From NCBI RefSeq assembly GCF_004136015.1, contig NZ_CP024866.1:3540960-3604959 (forward strand): a stretch of 64,000 nt of DNA, given 5' to 3'. Each line of letters starts with the position of its first letter. Within the stretch, counting starts at the first letter, position 1. Below are positions 28,701 to 36,769 of the stretch, one piece after another. The translations under genes and the position numbers were made by a program. Source of the DNA: Pseudomonas sp. ACM7 (GTDB lineage: Bacteria; Pseudomonadota; Gammaproteobacteria; Pseudomonadales; Pseudomonadaceae). Under the pieces are notes generated by a model that did not search any database, was not told the origin of the DNA, and worked only from the letters and a program-made list of their open reading frames with translations.

Positions 28701-31292
28701 CGCGGTCAACTGGCTGAACATGTGGATGGTGGTTGGTTCCTTTCCCCAAACTCATTGAGGCTTGTGGTTGATCTCGCGCATGTATGGACCCAATGTTCCG
28801 ATTGCACCTCACTGATGCCTTTTGCACTAGCCGGAAATATCTGTCTAGCGTGTGGCAGTCAGGGCTCTACACCTATTGACCCTTCCAACAGTGAATACGT
28901 CAAAGCACGTAAAGGATTTTGGCGTCTCCCAGTGCAAGAGGCTTTAGAGCCAGGTGCTCGCCTTTCCAACTTGAACGTCGAGGAGCACACGGCGCAGCTT
29001 TCCAACCGTGACCGCAGTAAGGTCCACGCCACAACAGAACTGTACGAGTTGAGATTCCAAGACGTTCTGGTGGGTGAGAAGGACAGACCGATCGATGTGC
29101 TGAGTTGCACCACAACTATGGAGGTCGGGGTCGACATTGGGTCTCTAGTTGCGGTTGCATTGCGGAATGTTCCGCCGCAGCGCGAAAACTATCAGCAGCG
29201 TGCTGGCCGAGCAGGACGGCGGGGATCTTCCGTATCTACGGTGGTGACATATTCCCAGAACGGACCGCATGACAGTCACTACTTCTTAAATCCGGCTCAC
29301 ATCGTAGCCGGCCCGCCGCGAACTCCTGAGGTAAAAGTAGACAACGAAAAAATCGCCCGCAGGCATGTGCATGCTTACCTCATTCAGACGTTCTTCCATG
29401 AAGTCATGGCGCAATGCAAAGTTCCCACTGAGAAAACGTCAATGCTCCTAAAGGCATTAGGCTTGACGCAGGATTTCTTTTTCGGTGCAGAGGATACTGG
29501 ACTTAATCTCGGAAGCTTCAGAGCTTGGGTATTACGTCGTGTCGTTGCTGAAGACGCCGATTTGAAGAAGTCGGTGGTTGCTTGGCTACCACCAAAACTC
29601 GACACACGTGGTATTCCGCTGGATGACTGGCTTGTAGACACCGCTGAAAGGCTTTTGCTGACGTTACAGGAGCTTTCCGCCCATGCACCAAGACCAGAAA
29701 CTCTAGATGAGAACGCTGAAGATGATGAGGATGATGAGGAAGGGGCCACTGGTTTGAGCGAAGGTTCAGAACCTAGGCTGGAGCAAAAGGAACTGCTGGA
29801 GTTTCTCTTTTTTCATGGGCTGTTGCCGAGCTACGCGTTTCCCACAAGCCTTTGCAGTTTTTTAGTTGAAAAACCAGAGCGAGTGAATAACAAGTGGGAG
29901 ATACGGACCCTTCAGCGGCCGCAGCAATCTATCTCCAAAGCCCTGAGTGAATATGCCCCTGGCCGCCTTATCGTGATTGATCGAAAAACCTATCGATGTG
30001 GGGGGGTATTTGCAGATATGCCCGCAGCGGTGGTAGATCGTGCTCGACCACTTTTTGCGAAAGCCAAGCTCAAGCTGCACGTTCACTGCAAGGCTTGTTC
30101 TTTTGTCAGAGATCCCAATAAAACAGGAGGAAATGGTGGGGTTTGTCCAGTCTGCAATGGGGAACTTGTGGCTGAATCAATGATTCTGCCAGAAGTTTTT
30201 GGTCCAGAGAAAGCGAAGGAATTGCCCGAAATCGATCGGGATCAAGAGATCACATATGCGACCATGGCGCAATTTCCGCAACCAGTAGATCCGGAAGCAT
30301 TTAGTTTCATCAAGTGTGGTCCCTACGCAAGCTATACGCATGCGATTGACCAAACATTGGTGACAGTCAACCGAGGGAAAGAGGGCTCTGAGTTGGGCGG
30401 CTTTTCGGTCTGCATGGATTGTGGTCATGCCTCGGTTTATGACCGGGACGAAGTAATTGGCATACATGATCGCCCCTATTTACAACAAGGCCCAAAAGGT
30501 ACGCCGGAGCGCTGTAGCGGGACGTTTGATCGTGTGTTGTTGGGGCATGACTTTGATACTGATCTTCTCTTGCTCAGGCTGAAAATTGCAGATCCGTTAG
30601 TCACCAATACAGTAGATTCCATTGTTTTACGGATCCTCGAAGATGCGTTACATACGATCGCTGAAGCACTTCGTCTTGCCGCGAGTCGCCACCGTCAGTT
30701 GGACTTGGACCCGGCAGAGTTCGGGTCTGGATTTCGTATTGAACCTGCACTCCAAGATAATGCTCGGATGCTCGACGTGTTCTTGTATGACACTCTTTCG
30801 GGAGGAGCAGGTTACGCAGAGGTTGTCGCGAGGCACATGCCTGAAATTCTCGAAGCCACGCTAGGTCTTCTGGAGAGTTGTACCTGTGAAACATCATGTA
30901 CAGAGTGCCTGAACCATTTCCACAACCAGCATCTTCAGAACCGACTCGACAGGCACTTAGGGGCAATGCTGCTACGTTATGCTGTTCGAGGCGAAATACC
31001 GGGCTGCTCATCACCGGCAGTGCAAGTCGCAACGTTGTCACAACTTCGCGCAAGCCTTGAACTGAATGGCTACCAGTGCTCAGCAGTTGAAAGTCATGAG
31101 ACCCCGCTGTTGGTGGCCCGCAATGGCCGCCAGGTAGCGATTGGTTGCTATCCTGGGCTAATTACCACCCCAGAGTTTGTACATCCCGTCGCGAAAGCCA
31201 AGGGGGTACACAGCTCTCGTGGACTGAATGAGTATCTGCTTCGGTCTAACCTGCCTGACGCTCAACTCATAGTTCAAGCTTTATTTCAATAG
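25758..31292 (+). CDS. druE: Druantia helicase DruE (DUF1998)
   Basis: An 1844-residue superfamily 2 helicase. Walker A is ATGTGSGKTES (about 120-130), motif II DEAH in LVLDEAHMYRG (about 344), and GVDIG and QRAGRAGRRG mark motifs V-VI (about 1120-1150). An acidic run (DENAEDDEDDEEGA) lies near 1315. Cys pairs, including CKACSFVRDP, suggest zinc ribbons. The C-terminal DUF1998/MZB block contains CTCETSCTECLNHFHNQ (about 1707). All catalytic helicase motifs are intact. GAAGGAGGG lies 7 nt before the ATG. DruE is expected to be the nucleic-acid motor of the system. Confidence 0.95.
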   Translation: MSVTSMMAEATGVHETTKSLADSLRQYIEAQYHIRDEGLVRERNALLQADGTVAQTPYVEATAVYKIGAPYNSLPIPKIAAEVLTQLSVMGLGLYPLPYEHQSQALVSFLGRDAEDLVIATGTGSGKTESFLMPIIGKLAIEGEERPESAAMPGCRALLLYPMNALVNDQLARIRRMLGNRDASAIISKGRNAPVRFGSYTGRTPYPGPRSPGRDERLIKPLFEEFYKKVGKVPAVKSELDRIGRWPSKDLEAFYGEDTVKIKTNSAGKQTASNNWRGRLKTQPDDRELMTRDEIQTRCPELLVTNYSMLEYMLMRPIERDIFDQTKDWLKKDSRNEFILVLDEAHMYRGAGGAEVALLIRRLCARLEIPRERMRCILTSASLGRDETAAADGERFARDLTGLPEGSSRRIKVIQGTPEPRSTEYTVTQKQIDALADFDLNAFQRAADDLAASANAAAVLAGRLDWSAPQANDKPSFRDWLFNSLTDFGPLEKLITLVSGKAVRLDTLSETLFPDCTLDKAEKATDALLALGSYAQRRSDNRVLLPTRLHLFHRGLPGLHACVDPNCTNRLADHRGSTILGRLHTKPLTQCGCESNSRVFELLTHRDCGAAFIRGYVSEERHFVWHQPSGPLSEGGIAPLMPIEIFVEENAHPRSRHIDMWLHMSTGILTAVSPGENTGYRKVRIPDKPPTGGDLTFDNCPVCIRRVRSAKGDPSKIMDHVTKGEAPFTTLVRTQMARQPASRTTDARHPNGGRKVLIFSDGRQKAARLARDIPRDIELDVFRQAIALACQRLRENQQDPRPTSMLYLAFLQILTEQDLPIFDGLDAKRIEEVRAVYERDYGPDYLQEALGDGNPPSDFPARYRIALLKLLCSNYYSLSGTTVGFVEPSQRKYKALKEELKTAGIVICDEDVRALAVGWIDSLLQDFAFDSSIDPILRYKAAGYPKSGWGSKGQFDKELRVALTSHLGWASTTFESVETIFRGQLAEHVDGGWFLSPNSLRLVVDLAHVWTQCSDCTSLMPFALAGNICLACGSQGSTPIDPSNSEYVKARKGFWRLPVQEALEPGARLSNLNVEEHTAQLSNRDRSKVHATTELYELRFQDVLVGEKDRPIDVLSCTTTMEVGVDIGSLVAVALRNVPPQRENYQQRAGRAGRRGSSVSTVVTYSQNGPHDSHYFLNPAHIVAGPPRTPEVKVDNEKIARRHVHAYLIQTFFHEVMAQCKVPTEKTSMLLKALGLTQDFFFGAEDTGLNLGSFRAWVLRRVVAEDADLKKSVVAWLPPKLDTRGIPLDDWLVDTAERLLLTLQELSAHAPRPETLDENAEDDEDDEEGATGLSEGSEPRLEQKELLEFLFFHGLLPSYAFPTSLCSFLVEKPERVNNKWEIRTLQRPQQSISKALSEYAPGRLIVIDRKTYRCGGVFADMPAAVVDRARPLFAKAKLKLHVHCKACSFVRDPNKTGGNGGVCPVCNGELVAESMILPEVFGPEKAKELPEIDRDQEITYATMAQFPQPVDPEAFSFIKCGPYASYTHAIDQTLVTVNRGKEGSELGGFSVCMDCGHASVYDRDEVIGIHDRPYLQQGPKGTPERCSGTFDRVLLGHDFDTDLLLLRLKIADPLVTNTVDSIVLRILEDALHTIAEALRLAASRHRQLDLDPAEFGSGFRIEPALQDNARMLDVFLYDTLSGGAGYAEVVARHMPEILEATLGLLESCTCETSCTECLNHFHNQHLQNRLDRHLGAMLLRYAVRGEIPGCSSPAVQVATLSQLRASLELNGYQCSAVESHETPLLVARNGRQVAIGCYPGLITTPEFVHPVAKAKGVHSSRGLNEYLLRSNLPDAQLIVQALFQ

Positions 31293-31327
31293 TGCTTGGG
31301 AGCAAAAAAGACCGAGACGGTTATTTT

Positions 31328-31363
31328 CGGTAGGTCACATTCCATCTGTGACTTACCGTTTTG
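31328..31363 (+). terminator. terminator of the Druantia operon
   Basis: A 12-bp stem, CGGTAGGTCACA (31328-31339) with TGTGACTTACCG (31347-31358, one G-U pair), has a 7-nt loop and is followed by TTTTG. It lies 36 bp after the druE stop. Confidence 0.8.
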
Positions 31364-31677
31364 CTTGATCCACTTATGCTCAGGGCGCGCAAATGGTGAT
31401 TACTCATCACAGAGGCGTAAGCGTCCAGCCAAGTCACCTACCGAACTCCGGCATTAAGGGCGATGGTGTCCGCGTATTAGGTGGACACCATCGCCTTTGG
31501 CGTCGGGGTCAGGAAGGCGTATTGGCCGGACGGTTACGAAAACCCGGGGCGATTCATAGATCAGGTTGACGATGGTATGCGTCCGGCCAAGTCATCTACC
31601 CAACCCCGCAAAGCCGGGACATGGTGTGCACTTAAATTTAGGTGGGCACCTGTTCTAGCCTTTTAAGCGGGTATTTC

Positions 31678-32001
31678 ATGCAGCCAACACGCCGTTCGTA
31701 TTCCAAATCCTTCAAAGCCCAGGTCATTCAAGAGTGTGCCCAACCCGGCGCATCGATTGCCAGCATCGCCCTCAGCCATAGCCTTAACGCAAACCTCGTT
31801 CACAAATGGATTCGGGTGCAAGTGCAGAAAAGCACGGCGCTTCAACCAGCATTCATCCCATTGCCTATGCAAACAACGGCGCCCGTATCTTCATCGAATA
31901 TCAGCGTTGAGATTCTGCACCCACGCGGCACCGTCAAACTAAACTGGCCAACCGATAGCGCTGCTGCCTGCGCCGCTTTCCTTCGAGACCTGTTGCGATG
32001 A
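31678..32001 (+). CDS. tnpA: IS66-family accessory protein TnpA
   Basis: 107 residues with the HTH pattern of IS66 TnpA (RSYSKSFKAQVIQECAQPGASIASIALSHSLNANLVHKW) and the usual C-terminal block ending AACAAFLRDLLR. It would bind element DNA and assist transposition. Stop and tnpB start overlap (ATGA), the standard IS66 arrangement. The protein looks intact even though the element is broken downstream. Confidence 0.88.
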   Translation: MQPTRRSYSKSFKAQVIQECAQPGASIASIALSHSLNANLVHKWIRVQVQKSTALQPAFIPLPMQTTAPVSSSNISVEILHPRGTVKLNWPTDSAAACAAFLRDLLR

Positions 32002-32021
32002 TCCGCATCGACGCCATCTGG
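31998..32021 (+). pseudogene. tnpB: tnpB, 5' fragment (IS66)
   Basis: Codes for MIRIDAIW, the normal beginning of IS66 TnpB, then breaks off at the inserted segment. The rest of the gene resumes at 47552 with the duplicated ATCTGG. Confidence 0.85.
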
Positions 32022-32098
32022 TGCGTAATTGCATGGACTTAACCACTCATTTGCATCCGTGCTGACCAACCGTTTGCATTCAACTTGACCAGCACACG
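32022..32098. repeat. left terminal repeat array of the 15.5-kb segment
   Basis: The terminal TGCGTAATTGCA is followed by three related units: TTAACCACTCATTTGCAT, CTGACCAACCGTTTGCAT and a partial CTTGACCAGCACAC. Multiple internal repeats of this kind are a feature of IS21-family ends, where they bind IstA. Confidence 0.75.
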
Positions 32099-32216
32099 CC
32101 GTTGTGAAGATCGGCAGAGAACGGCCAAAAGCGGTCGCTCGTAACGGGCCTCTTTCGACCCAAAGACGCCGGCCACGCCTGCTGCGTGACCGGTGCTCTG
32201 CTTCAGGATTAGCGGT

Positions 32217-33644
32217 TCAAGAACGCTGCAGCCAGCTGAAAAAACCGCCTTTCTTGATCGCCACCGACCTCTGCACCAGCAGAGATGCGCTGCTCTGCTC
32301 GCGGAAGCTCTGCAGCTTGTGCAGGGCGCTGCCGATCTCGCTACGTTGCTCCAGACAGGCCTGGATCAATGGCTTGTCGATGCGATAGAGCAGCCCCGAA
32401 CTCAGTGCAGTGAAACTTGCCTGCGAAGGTGTGCCGTGGATGATGCCCTGTTCACCCATAATCTCGCCGGGGCCCATGCGCCCGGCCTCGACGAATCGCT
32501 CGCCGTCGGGCACCGCGGCGGACACCACACCGGTACCGATCACCAGCAAATGTTCGCTGACCTCACCCAGTTCCAGCACCACCTGGCCAACGCTGACGGC
32601 CAGCGGCTGCATTTGTTCGGCCAGGCGATCCTTCTCCTCGGCGCTCAGCGAAAGGAAGATCTTCACATCGTCGAGCAGCGCGCGCTGGCGGCTGTGCGCC
32701 ACGTCCTGGGTTTCATTGCCGCGCAGGATGCCGGCGGCTTGCAGGTGGCGGTGGGCGAGGTCGAACATCAGGTTGCGTACTTCGGTGTTGTTGCTCTGGG
32801 CACTGACGTAGCCGCTGATCTCGTATTCCACCGTATGCAGGTCCGAGGCCTTCACCGTGGCCTTGGCCTTGGGTGCCGGTAGCAGCGCGCTGACGCCCTG
32901 CAGGGTGCGGTTCAGCGCGTCGATTACCAGGCGCGGGCGTACCTGCGCTGGCACGCTGACACTTATGCTGAGCTGGTGGATATCGGTGGTGCGATTGAGG
33001 TTGAGGATCTTGGCCTTGGCCGCCACCGAGTTGGGGATCACCACCGTACCGCCCTTGCTGGTGCGCAGGTGGGTGGCGCGCCAGTCGATCTCGATCACCT
33101 TGCCTTCGGTGCCGTCGATCGACACCCAGTCATCCAGGCGGTAGGGCTTGGTGGTGTTCAGCACGATGCCGGAGAACACGTCGCTGAGGGTGCTCTGCAG
33201 CGCCAGGCCGACGACGATGGCGACCACCCCGGAGGTGGCCAGCAGGCCCTTGACCGGAAGCTGCATGATGTAGGCGGCGGCCGCGACTAGGGCGGCGACG
33301 AAGATCACCGCGCCCAACACGTCTTGCAGCAGGCGTCCGGTGTGGCCGCTGCGCGGCATCAGCAGCACGCCGAGGGCCACGGTCAGGGTGCGTGCGCAGA
33401 GCAGCCACCAGGCGATGCCCAGCACCGAGCCCATCATGCTCAGCGCCGGCTCGGTCCACGGCGGAGGCTGCAGCGGACTCATCCCGGCTTCGATGATCAC
33501 TAGGCTGTAGGCAAGGAAGAAACCCAGGCGCAGCAGCACGCGCCAGACTTTGGCTTCGGCGGGCAGCAGACGCCAGCAGGCAAGGTCGGTTAGCAGCAGG
33601 CCGACGGCGATTAGCAGCAGGTGTTGGTGAATCAGCGCGAGCAT
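32217..33644 (-). CDS. MscS-family channel with cyclic-nucleotide-binding domain
   Basis: 475 residues. Four to five membrane segments lie in the first ~160 residues and the MscS pore and beta-domain signature is GLALQSTLSDVFSGIVL (about 145-162). The MscS C-terminal domain follows to about 310, then a cNMP-binding (Crp-like) domain (about 330-440; FLSLSAEEKDRLAEQM, GPGEIMGEQGI). Such fusions are ligand-modulated small-conductance channels of the inner membrane. It is distinctly GC-richer than the neighbouring catabolic genes, so it probably has a different origin. Confidence 0.85.
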   Translation of the reverse strand: MLALIHQHLLLIAVGLLLTDLACWRLLPAEAKVWRVLLRLGFFLAYSLVIIEAGMSPLQPPPWTEPALSMMGSVLGIAWWLLCARTLTVALGVLLMPRSGHTGRLLQDVLGAVIFVAALVAAAAYIMQLPVKGLLATSGVVAIVVGLALQSTLSDVFSGIVLNTTKPYRLDDWVSIDGTEGKVIEIDWRATHLRTSKGGTVVIPNSVAAKAKILNLNRTTDIHQLSISVSVPAQVRPRLVIDALNRTLQGVSALLPAPKAKATVKASDLHTVEYEISGYVSAQSNNTEVRNLMFDLAHRHLQAAGILRGNETQDVAHSRQRALLDDVKIFLSLSAEEKDRLAEQMQPLAVSVGQVVLELGEVSEHLLVIGTGVVSAAVPDGERFVEAGRMGPGEIMGEQGIIHGTPSQASFTALSSGLLYRIDKPLIQACLEQRSEIGSALHKLQSFREQSSASLLVQRSVAIKKGGFFSWLQRS

Positions 33645-34020
33645 GCTGCACTCCTGGGTAGGTGAGAGCTGGTAGGGGTAAGCATGACTAGATCGACGGC
33701 CAAGGTGAACGCTCAGTGCTGCAAAGTCCCCGTGTAAGGCTGCACGGCTGCTTCTTCCTGCTCGAAGACCTGCATTAGACAGGGGGCGCGCAATGACATG
33801 TCGCGCGCAGCGATGGTGGTAATGAGTTTCATCCGGCAGAGGTAAAGCTCAATCCGGGCAGCTGAATCGCCGTAGTTTTTAGATTCCCATAAAGACCGCT
33901 TTTGGCCACTCCTGCTTTTCATTACCGGCAGCTGTTACCCGGTTGTGGCCATTCACGAAAGGCAGATTCCGGCCAAAAAACGGTCATAGAGTACCTAGGA
34001 AATTCGGGGCGACCCATGCC
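33645..34020. other. 376-bp gap without a supported gene
   Basis: Contains palindromic intergenic sequence around 33893-33985 (GACCGCTTTTGGCC type), similar to stretches just inside both ends of the 15.5-kb segment. A 69-codon minus frame here has no support. Confidence 0.4.
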
Positions 34021-34563
34021 TCAGCGTAACAGCCAGCGTGACAATGTGCGTGTCGCTATAGGCATCAACCAATAGACCATGCTCATGGAGATCAAGCCTG
34101 CTACCAATACTTTGAGTAGCCAAGCAGGCATGTTCAGTTCAGTAAGATCAATAAAGGCATACATCATCCAGGGTATGATAACTGTCAAGGGAAATACGAC
34201 CACCCAGGACAGTAGCCATTGCTTCCAACGAGCGACAGTGACTCGACCTTGTAACGGCTCAAACCAGAACTTCGAGTCATCGTCTGCGCGATAGTAGTCT
34301 TGACGTAGCCATGGCAACGACTCGCGCAGCAACGCTTGCCGCACCTCAGACTTCAGCCAGGCCAGGACGTGCTCCTTGCTGACGAAACGCAGAATGATCG
34401 CGTAACGCAGTTGTTGCCCTACCGGTTTAACAATATCCGTGGCCAAGTAGCCGGGGAAGTTTTGATGAGCCTCAATAGCCTTGCTCATCCACTGTTCATA
34501 AAGCGCCTGATACTGCGAGTTAACCTCATGAACAATTACACTCACACCAGCATCACTACTCAT
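34021..34563 (-). CDS. membrane protein with antibiotic-biosynthesis-monooxygenase-like domain
   Basis: 180 residues. The N-terminal ~100 residues look like an ABM-type ferredoxin-like fold (VSVIVHEVNSQYQALYEQWMSKAIEAHQNFPGYLATDI). Two C-terminal membrane segments follow (WLLSWVVVFPLTVIIPWMMYAFI and LLKVLVAGLISMSMVYWLM). Start and preceding peroxidase stop overlap (ATGA). Last gene of the minus-strand operon running from 39884. Its role in the pathway is unknown. Confidence 0.75.
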   Translation of the reverse strand: MSSDAGVSVIVHEVNSQYQALYEQWMSKAIEAHQNFPGYLATDIVKPVGQQLRYAIILRFVSKEHVLAWLKSEVRQALLRESLPWLRQDYYRADDDSKFWFEPLQGRVTVARWKQWLLSWVVVFPLTVIIPWMMYAFIDLTELNMPAWLLKVLVAGLISMSMVYWLMPIATRTLSRWLLR

Positions 34564-35597
34564 GGTTGCTGCCTTCGTTGTAGAGCTCGCTGGTAGATCC
34601 GTTCGCGCGCTGGAGTCATAGGGTCGTGACTGGCCGAAATGCCGTCGATCATGCGCCCAGGGTTGAAATCAAGGCGTTGCTGGGTGGACTGTTGCTCCGC
34701 AATCGGCACCACAGCGTCGAGGGTTAAAACGCCCAATTCGACCTCCTGATGGCTGCGTGACCAGGGAATCGAGCCATCATCTACGGCGTCTCCGGGAGCG
34801 GCCAACTGCGCCACCAGGCGCAACTTCACAGGCCCTCTGGCAAGGCGTGTACCGATTTCGTCTTGCAAATAGTCTGCAGGCATTTCTATGGCTTGCTGAT
34901 CAGTTAATACGGTCTCGGCCACTAGCGGCTCAATGCGATAACGACCGATACGCTGCTCGCCCATGCCATTGCTGAACACCAGAGAATTGACACCGAAGTA
35001 CTCCACAGCGGCGTAGCTGCTGGGTGCCTGTTTAGGTGCTTCAAGAAAGTGCTGTGCTCTTGGATGAGTGGCCAGAAATGCTTGCAGCGGCAACGGATCA
35101 GGCGGTGTAGCGACATTGGCGGCAATGCCTTGCAAAAAGCGGAGAAAGTCTTCGGGCGTGGCAACCGGAAAGCCATCGAAGGAGTGCGTCACAATATCCG
35201 TGAACTCGCCACTCGGCAGCGAGAAACGCAGAGCCAGGCCATGCGGACTGGCCATCGGGTCAGCGTCTGCTGTACCTGGCAAACCACTAAAGTTGGAGAA
35301 CCGCAGTTGAACCGGAACTGCTTGCCCATGGAAATGGACCGCTCGACTTAACGTCGCCGCCTCTTGCGTTGCAGTAAACATTCCATGCAGCAACACGCCC
35401 TTAGCATGCGTAATGCGAAAGCCAGGGTGATTGCCAAAGGTTGCATAGAGTGCATCAAGCAATGCGTCATAAAGACTGTCTTGCTGTTGGGTCAGGTTGT
35501 TCATAGTAGAAAAATCATCTTCGTTTACGGCGATGGCAAAGGGCGCTGCCAGCGCCCCTGCCAATGCTGCGCTGGCCAAAAATAGAGGTAGTCGCAT
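34560..35597 (-). CDS. exported catalase-family peroxidase
   Basis: A 345-residue protein with a signal peptide (MRLPLFLASAALAGALAAPFAIA) and a single-domain catalase fold of the SrpA/YjaG-like small catalase type. Visible are the distal-His region (FRITHAKGVLLHGMFTAT), RFSNFSGLPGTADADPMASPHGLALRF and the C-terminal NPGRMIDGISASHDPM. It would act as a periplasmic heme peroxidase and may remove peroxide made by the exported GMC oxidoreductase upstream. The ATG at 35597 is preferred to the TTG at 35606. Five bp separate it from the preceding gene. Confidence 0.85.
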   Translation of the reverse strand: MRLPLFLASAALAGALAAPFAIAVNEDDFSTMNNLTQQQDSLYDALLDALYATFGNHPGFRITHAKGVLLHGMFTATQEAATLSRAVHFHGQAVPVQLRFSNFSGLPGTADADPMASPHGLALRFSLPSGEFTDIVTHSFDGFPVATPEDFLRFLQGIAANVATPPDPLPLQAFLATHPRAQHFLEAPKQAPSSYAAVEYFGVNSLVFSNGMGEQRIGRYRIEPLVAETVLTDQQAIEMPADYLQDEIGTRLARGPVKLRLVAQLAAPGDAVDDGSIPWSRSHQEVELGVLTLDAVVPIAEQQSTQQRLDFNPGRMIDGISASHDPMTPARERIYQRALQRRQQP

Positions 35598-35602
35598 TGG
35601 GC

Positions 35603-36712
35603 TCAACTCAGGCTTGCCAGGGCCGGATAGTCGGTATACCCGCGGGCATCACCACCGTAGAAGGTATTGCCATCCGGCTGCGCCAGCTCAGCGTTACAAA
35701 CAAAACGCTGCGGCAGATCCGGATTGGCAATAAAGGGTTTGCCGAACGCTACTGCATCGGCCAGGCCCTGCACGAGGATGTCCTGAGCGCTTGTTTGCTG
35801 ATAGCCGCCACAAACAAAGATTGCGCCATTGAATAGCTCGCGCAGTTGCGCACGAAAGCCTGAGGGATACTGCACACCAGGCCACTCAGACAAATGCAGA
35901 TAGGCGATGCCCCGCGCACTGAGGGCCTCAGCCAAGTACAACGTAATCTCTTGGGCTTCAATGCTGAAGTCCATATCGTTAACGCTTGGCGGGCACCACG
36001 GCGAGAGGCGAACACCCACGCGCTCTGCACCCACGGCTGCCGCAACGGCATCAACCACTTCTAGGACAAATCGGGCACGATTTTCCAGCGAACCTCCGTA
36101 GCGGTCAGTGCGTTGATTGGTCGTAACAGAGAGAAACTGCTCGAGTAAAAAACCGTTTGCACCCTGCAGCTCAACTAAATCAAAACCTGCTTCACGAGCC
36201 CACAGTGCGGCCTGGACAAACTCCTGCACCACTGCGGCAATACCGTCGTCACTCAACGCCAGCGGCGTGTCGCAATCGACCATGGCTGGTGAGCCTTGCG
36301 AATCAAACGCGAAAGTCTTGGCCTTTGCGCGGATGGCTGAAGGAGCAAGGGGTAACTGTCCCTGTGGCAATACCGAGTGATGAGAAATACGCCCGACATG
36401 CCACAGCTGAGCAGCGATCAGACCGCCGTTGTCATGTACCTCATCGACGACCTTCTTCCAGCCTAGTTGCTGAGCTTCGGTATAGATGCCCGGGGTATAG
36501 GCATAGCCCTTGGCGCCAGGTGAAATAGGCATCCCTTCGCTGATCAGCAGTCCGGCACTGGCACGTTGCCCATAGTATTGGGCGTTCAGCGCAGTTGGAA
36601 CATCACCGGGCTGAGCTGAACGTGAGCGGGTCATAGGGGCCATCAGCACGCGGTTAGCCAAGGTCAGAGGGCCAACATTCAAAGGGTTTAGCAAGTTTTT
36701 CGTACGACTCAT
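35603..36712 (-). CDS. Old Yellow Enzyme-type alkene reductase
   Basis: 369 residues, an FMN-dependent NAD(P)H oxidoreductase that reduces activated C=C bonds. A TIM barrel with LLNPLNVGPLTLANRVLMAPMTRSR at the start, QLWHVGRISH, the active-site region GFDLVELQGANGFLLEQFLS with TNQRTDRYGGSLENRARF, and the C-terminal phosphate-binding GGYQQTSAQDILVQGLADAVAFGKPFIANPDLP. Normally the substrate-binding motif reads HGANGYL; here it is QGANGFL, so one His is replaced. The start is the ATG before SRTKNLL. Confidence 0.9.
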   Translation of the reverse strand: MSRTKNLLNPLNVGPLTLANRVLMAPMTRSRSAQPGDVPTALNAQYYGQRASAGLLISEGMPISPGAKGYAYTPGIYTEAQQLGWKKVVDEVHDNGGLIAAQLWHVGRISHHSVLPQGQLPLAPSAIRAKAKTFAFDSQGSPAMVDCDTPLALSDDGIAAVVQEFVQAALWAREAGFDLVELQGANGFLLEQFLSVTTNQRTDRYGGSLENRARFVLEVVDAVAAAVGAERVGVRLSPWCPPSVNDMDFSIEAQEITLYLAEALSARGIAYLHLSEWPGVQYPSGFRAQLRELFNGAIFVCGGYQQTSAQDILVQGLADAVAFGKPFIANPDLPQRFVCNAELAQPDGNTFYGGDARGYTDYPALASLS

Positions 36713-36769
36713 AAAATAGTTCTCATGCAGCCGCCTACGCAGCATCGTGCGTAGGCGAGCGAGTTGGAT

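Larger units (their letters stand above)
31417..32021 (+). mobile_element. IS66-family element, left part
   Basis: Contains a candidate IS66-type left end GTAAGCGTCC at 31417, intact tnpA and the first eight codons of tnpB. A second, diverged copy of the end (GTATGCGTCC) begins at 31575, so the exact boundary is unsure. A strong hairpin (31458-31471 with 31483-31496, GGCGATGGTGTCC/GGACACCATCGCC) follows the first copy. The remainder of the element is displaced to 47552 by an insertion. Confidence 0.75.

Noticed and set aside
33713..33922. 69-codon minus-strand frame inside the cassette
   Set aside because: It overlaps palindromic intergenic repeat sequence and has no family resemblance.
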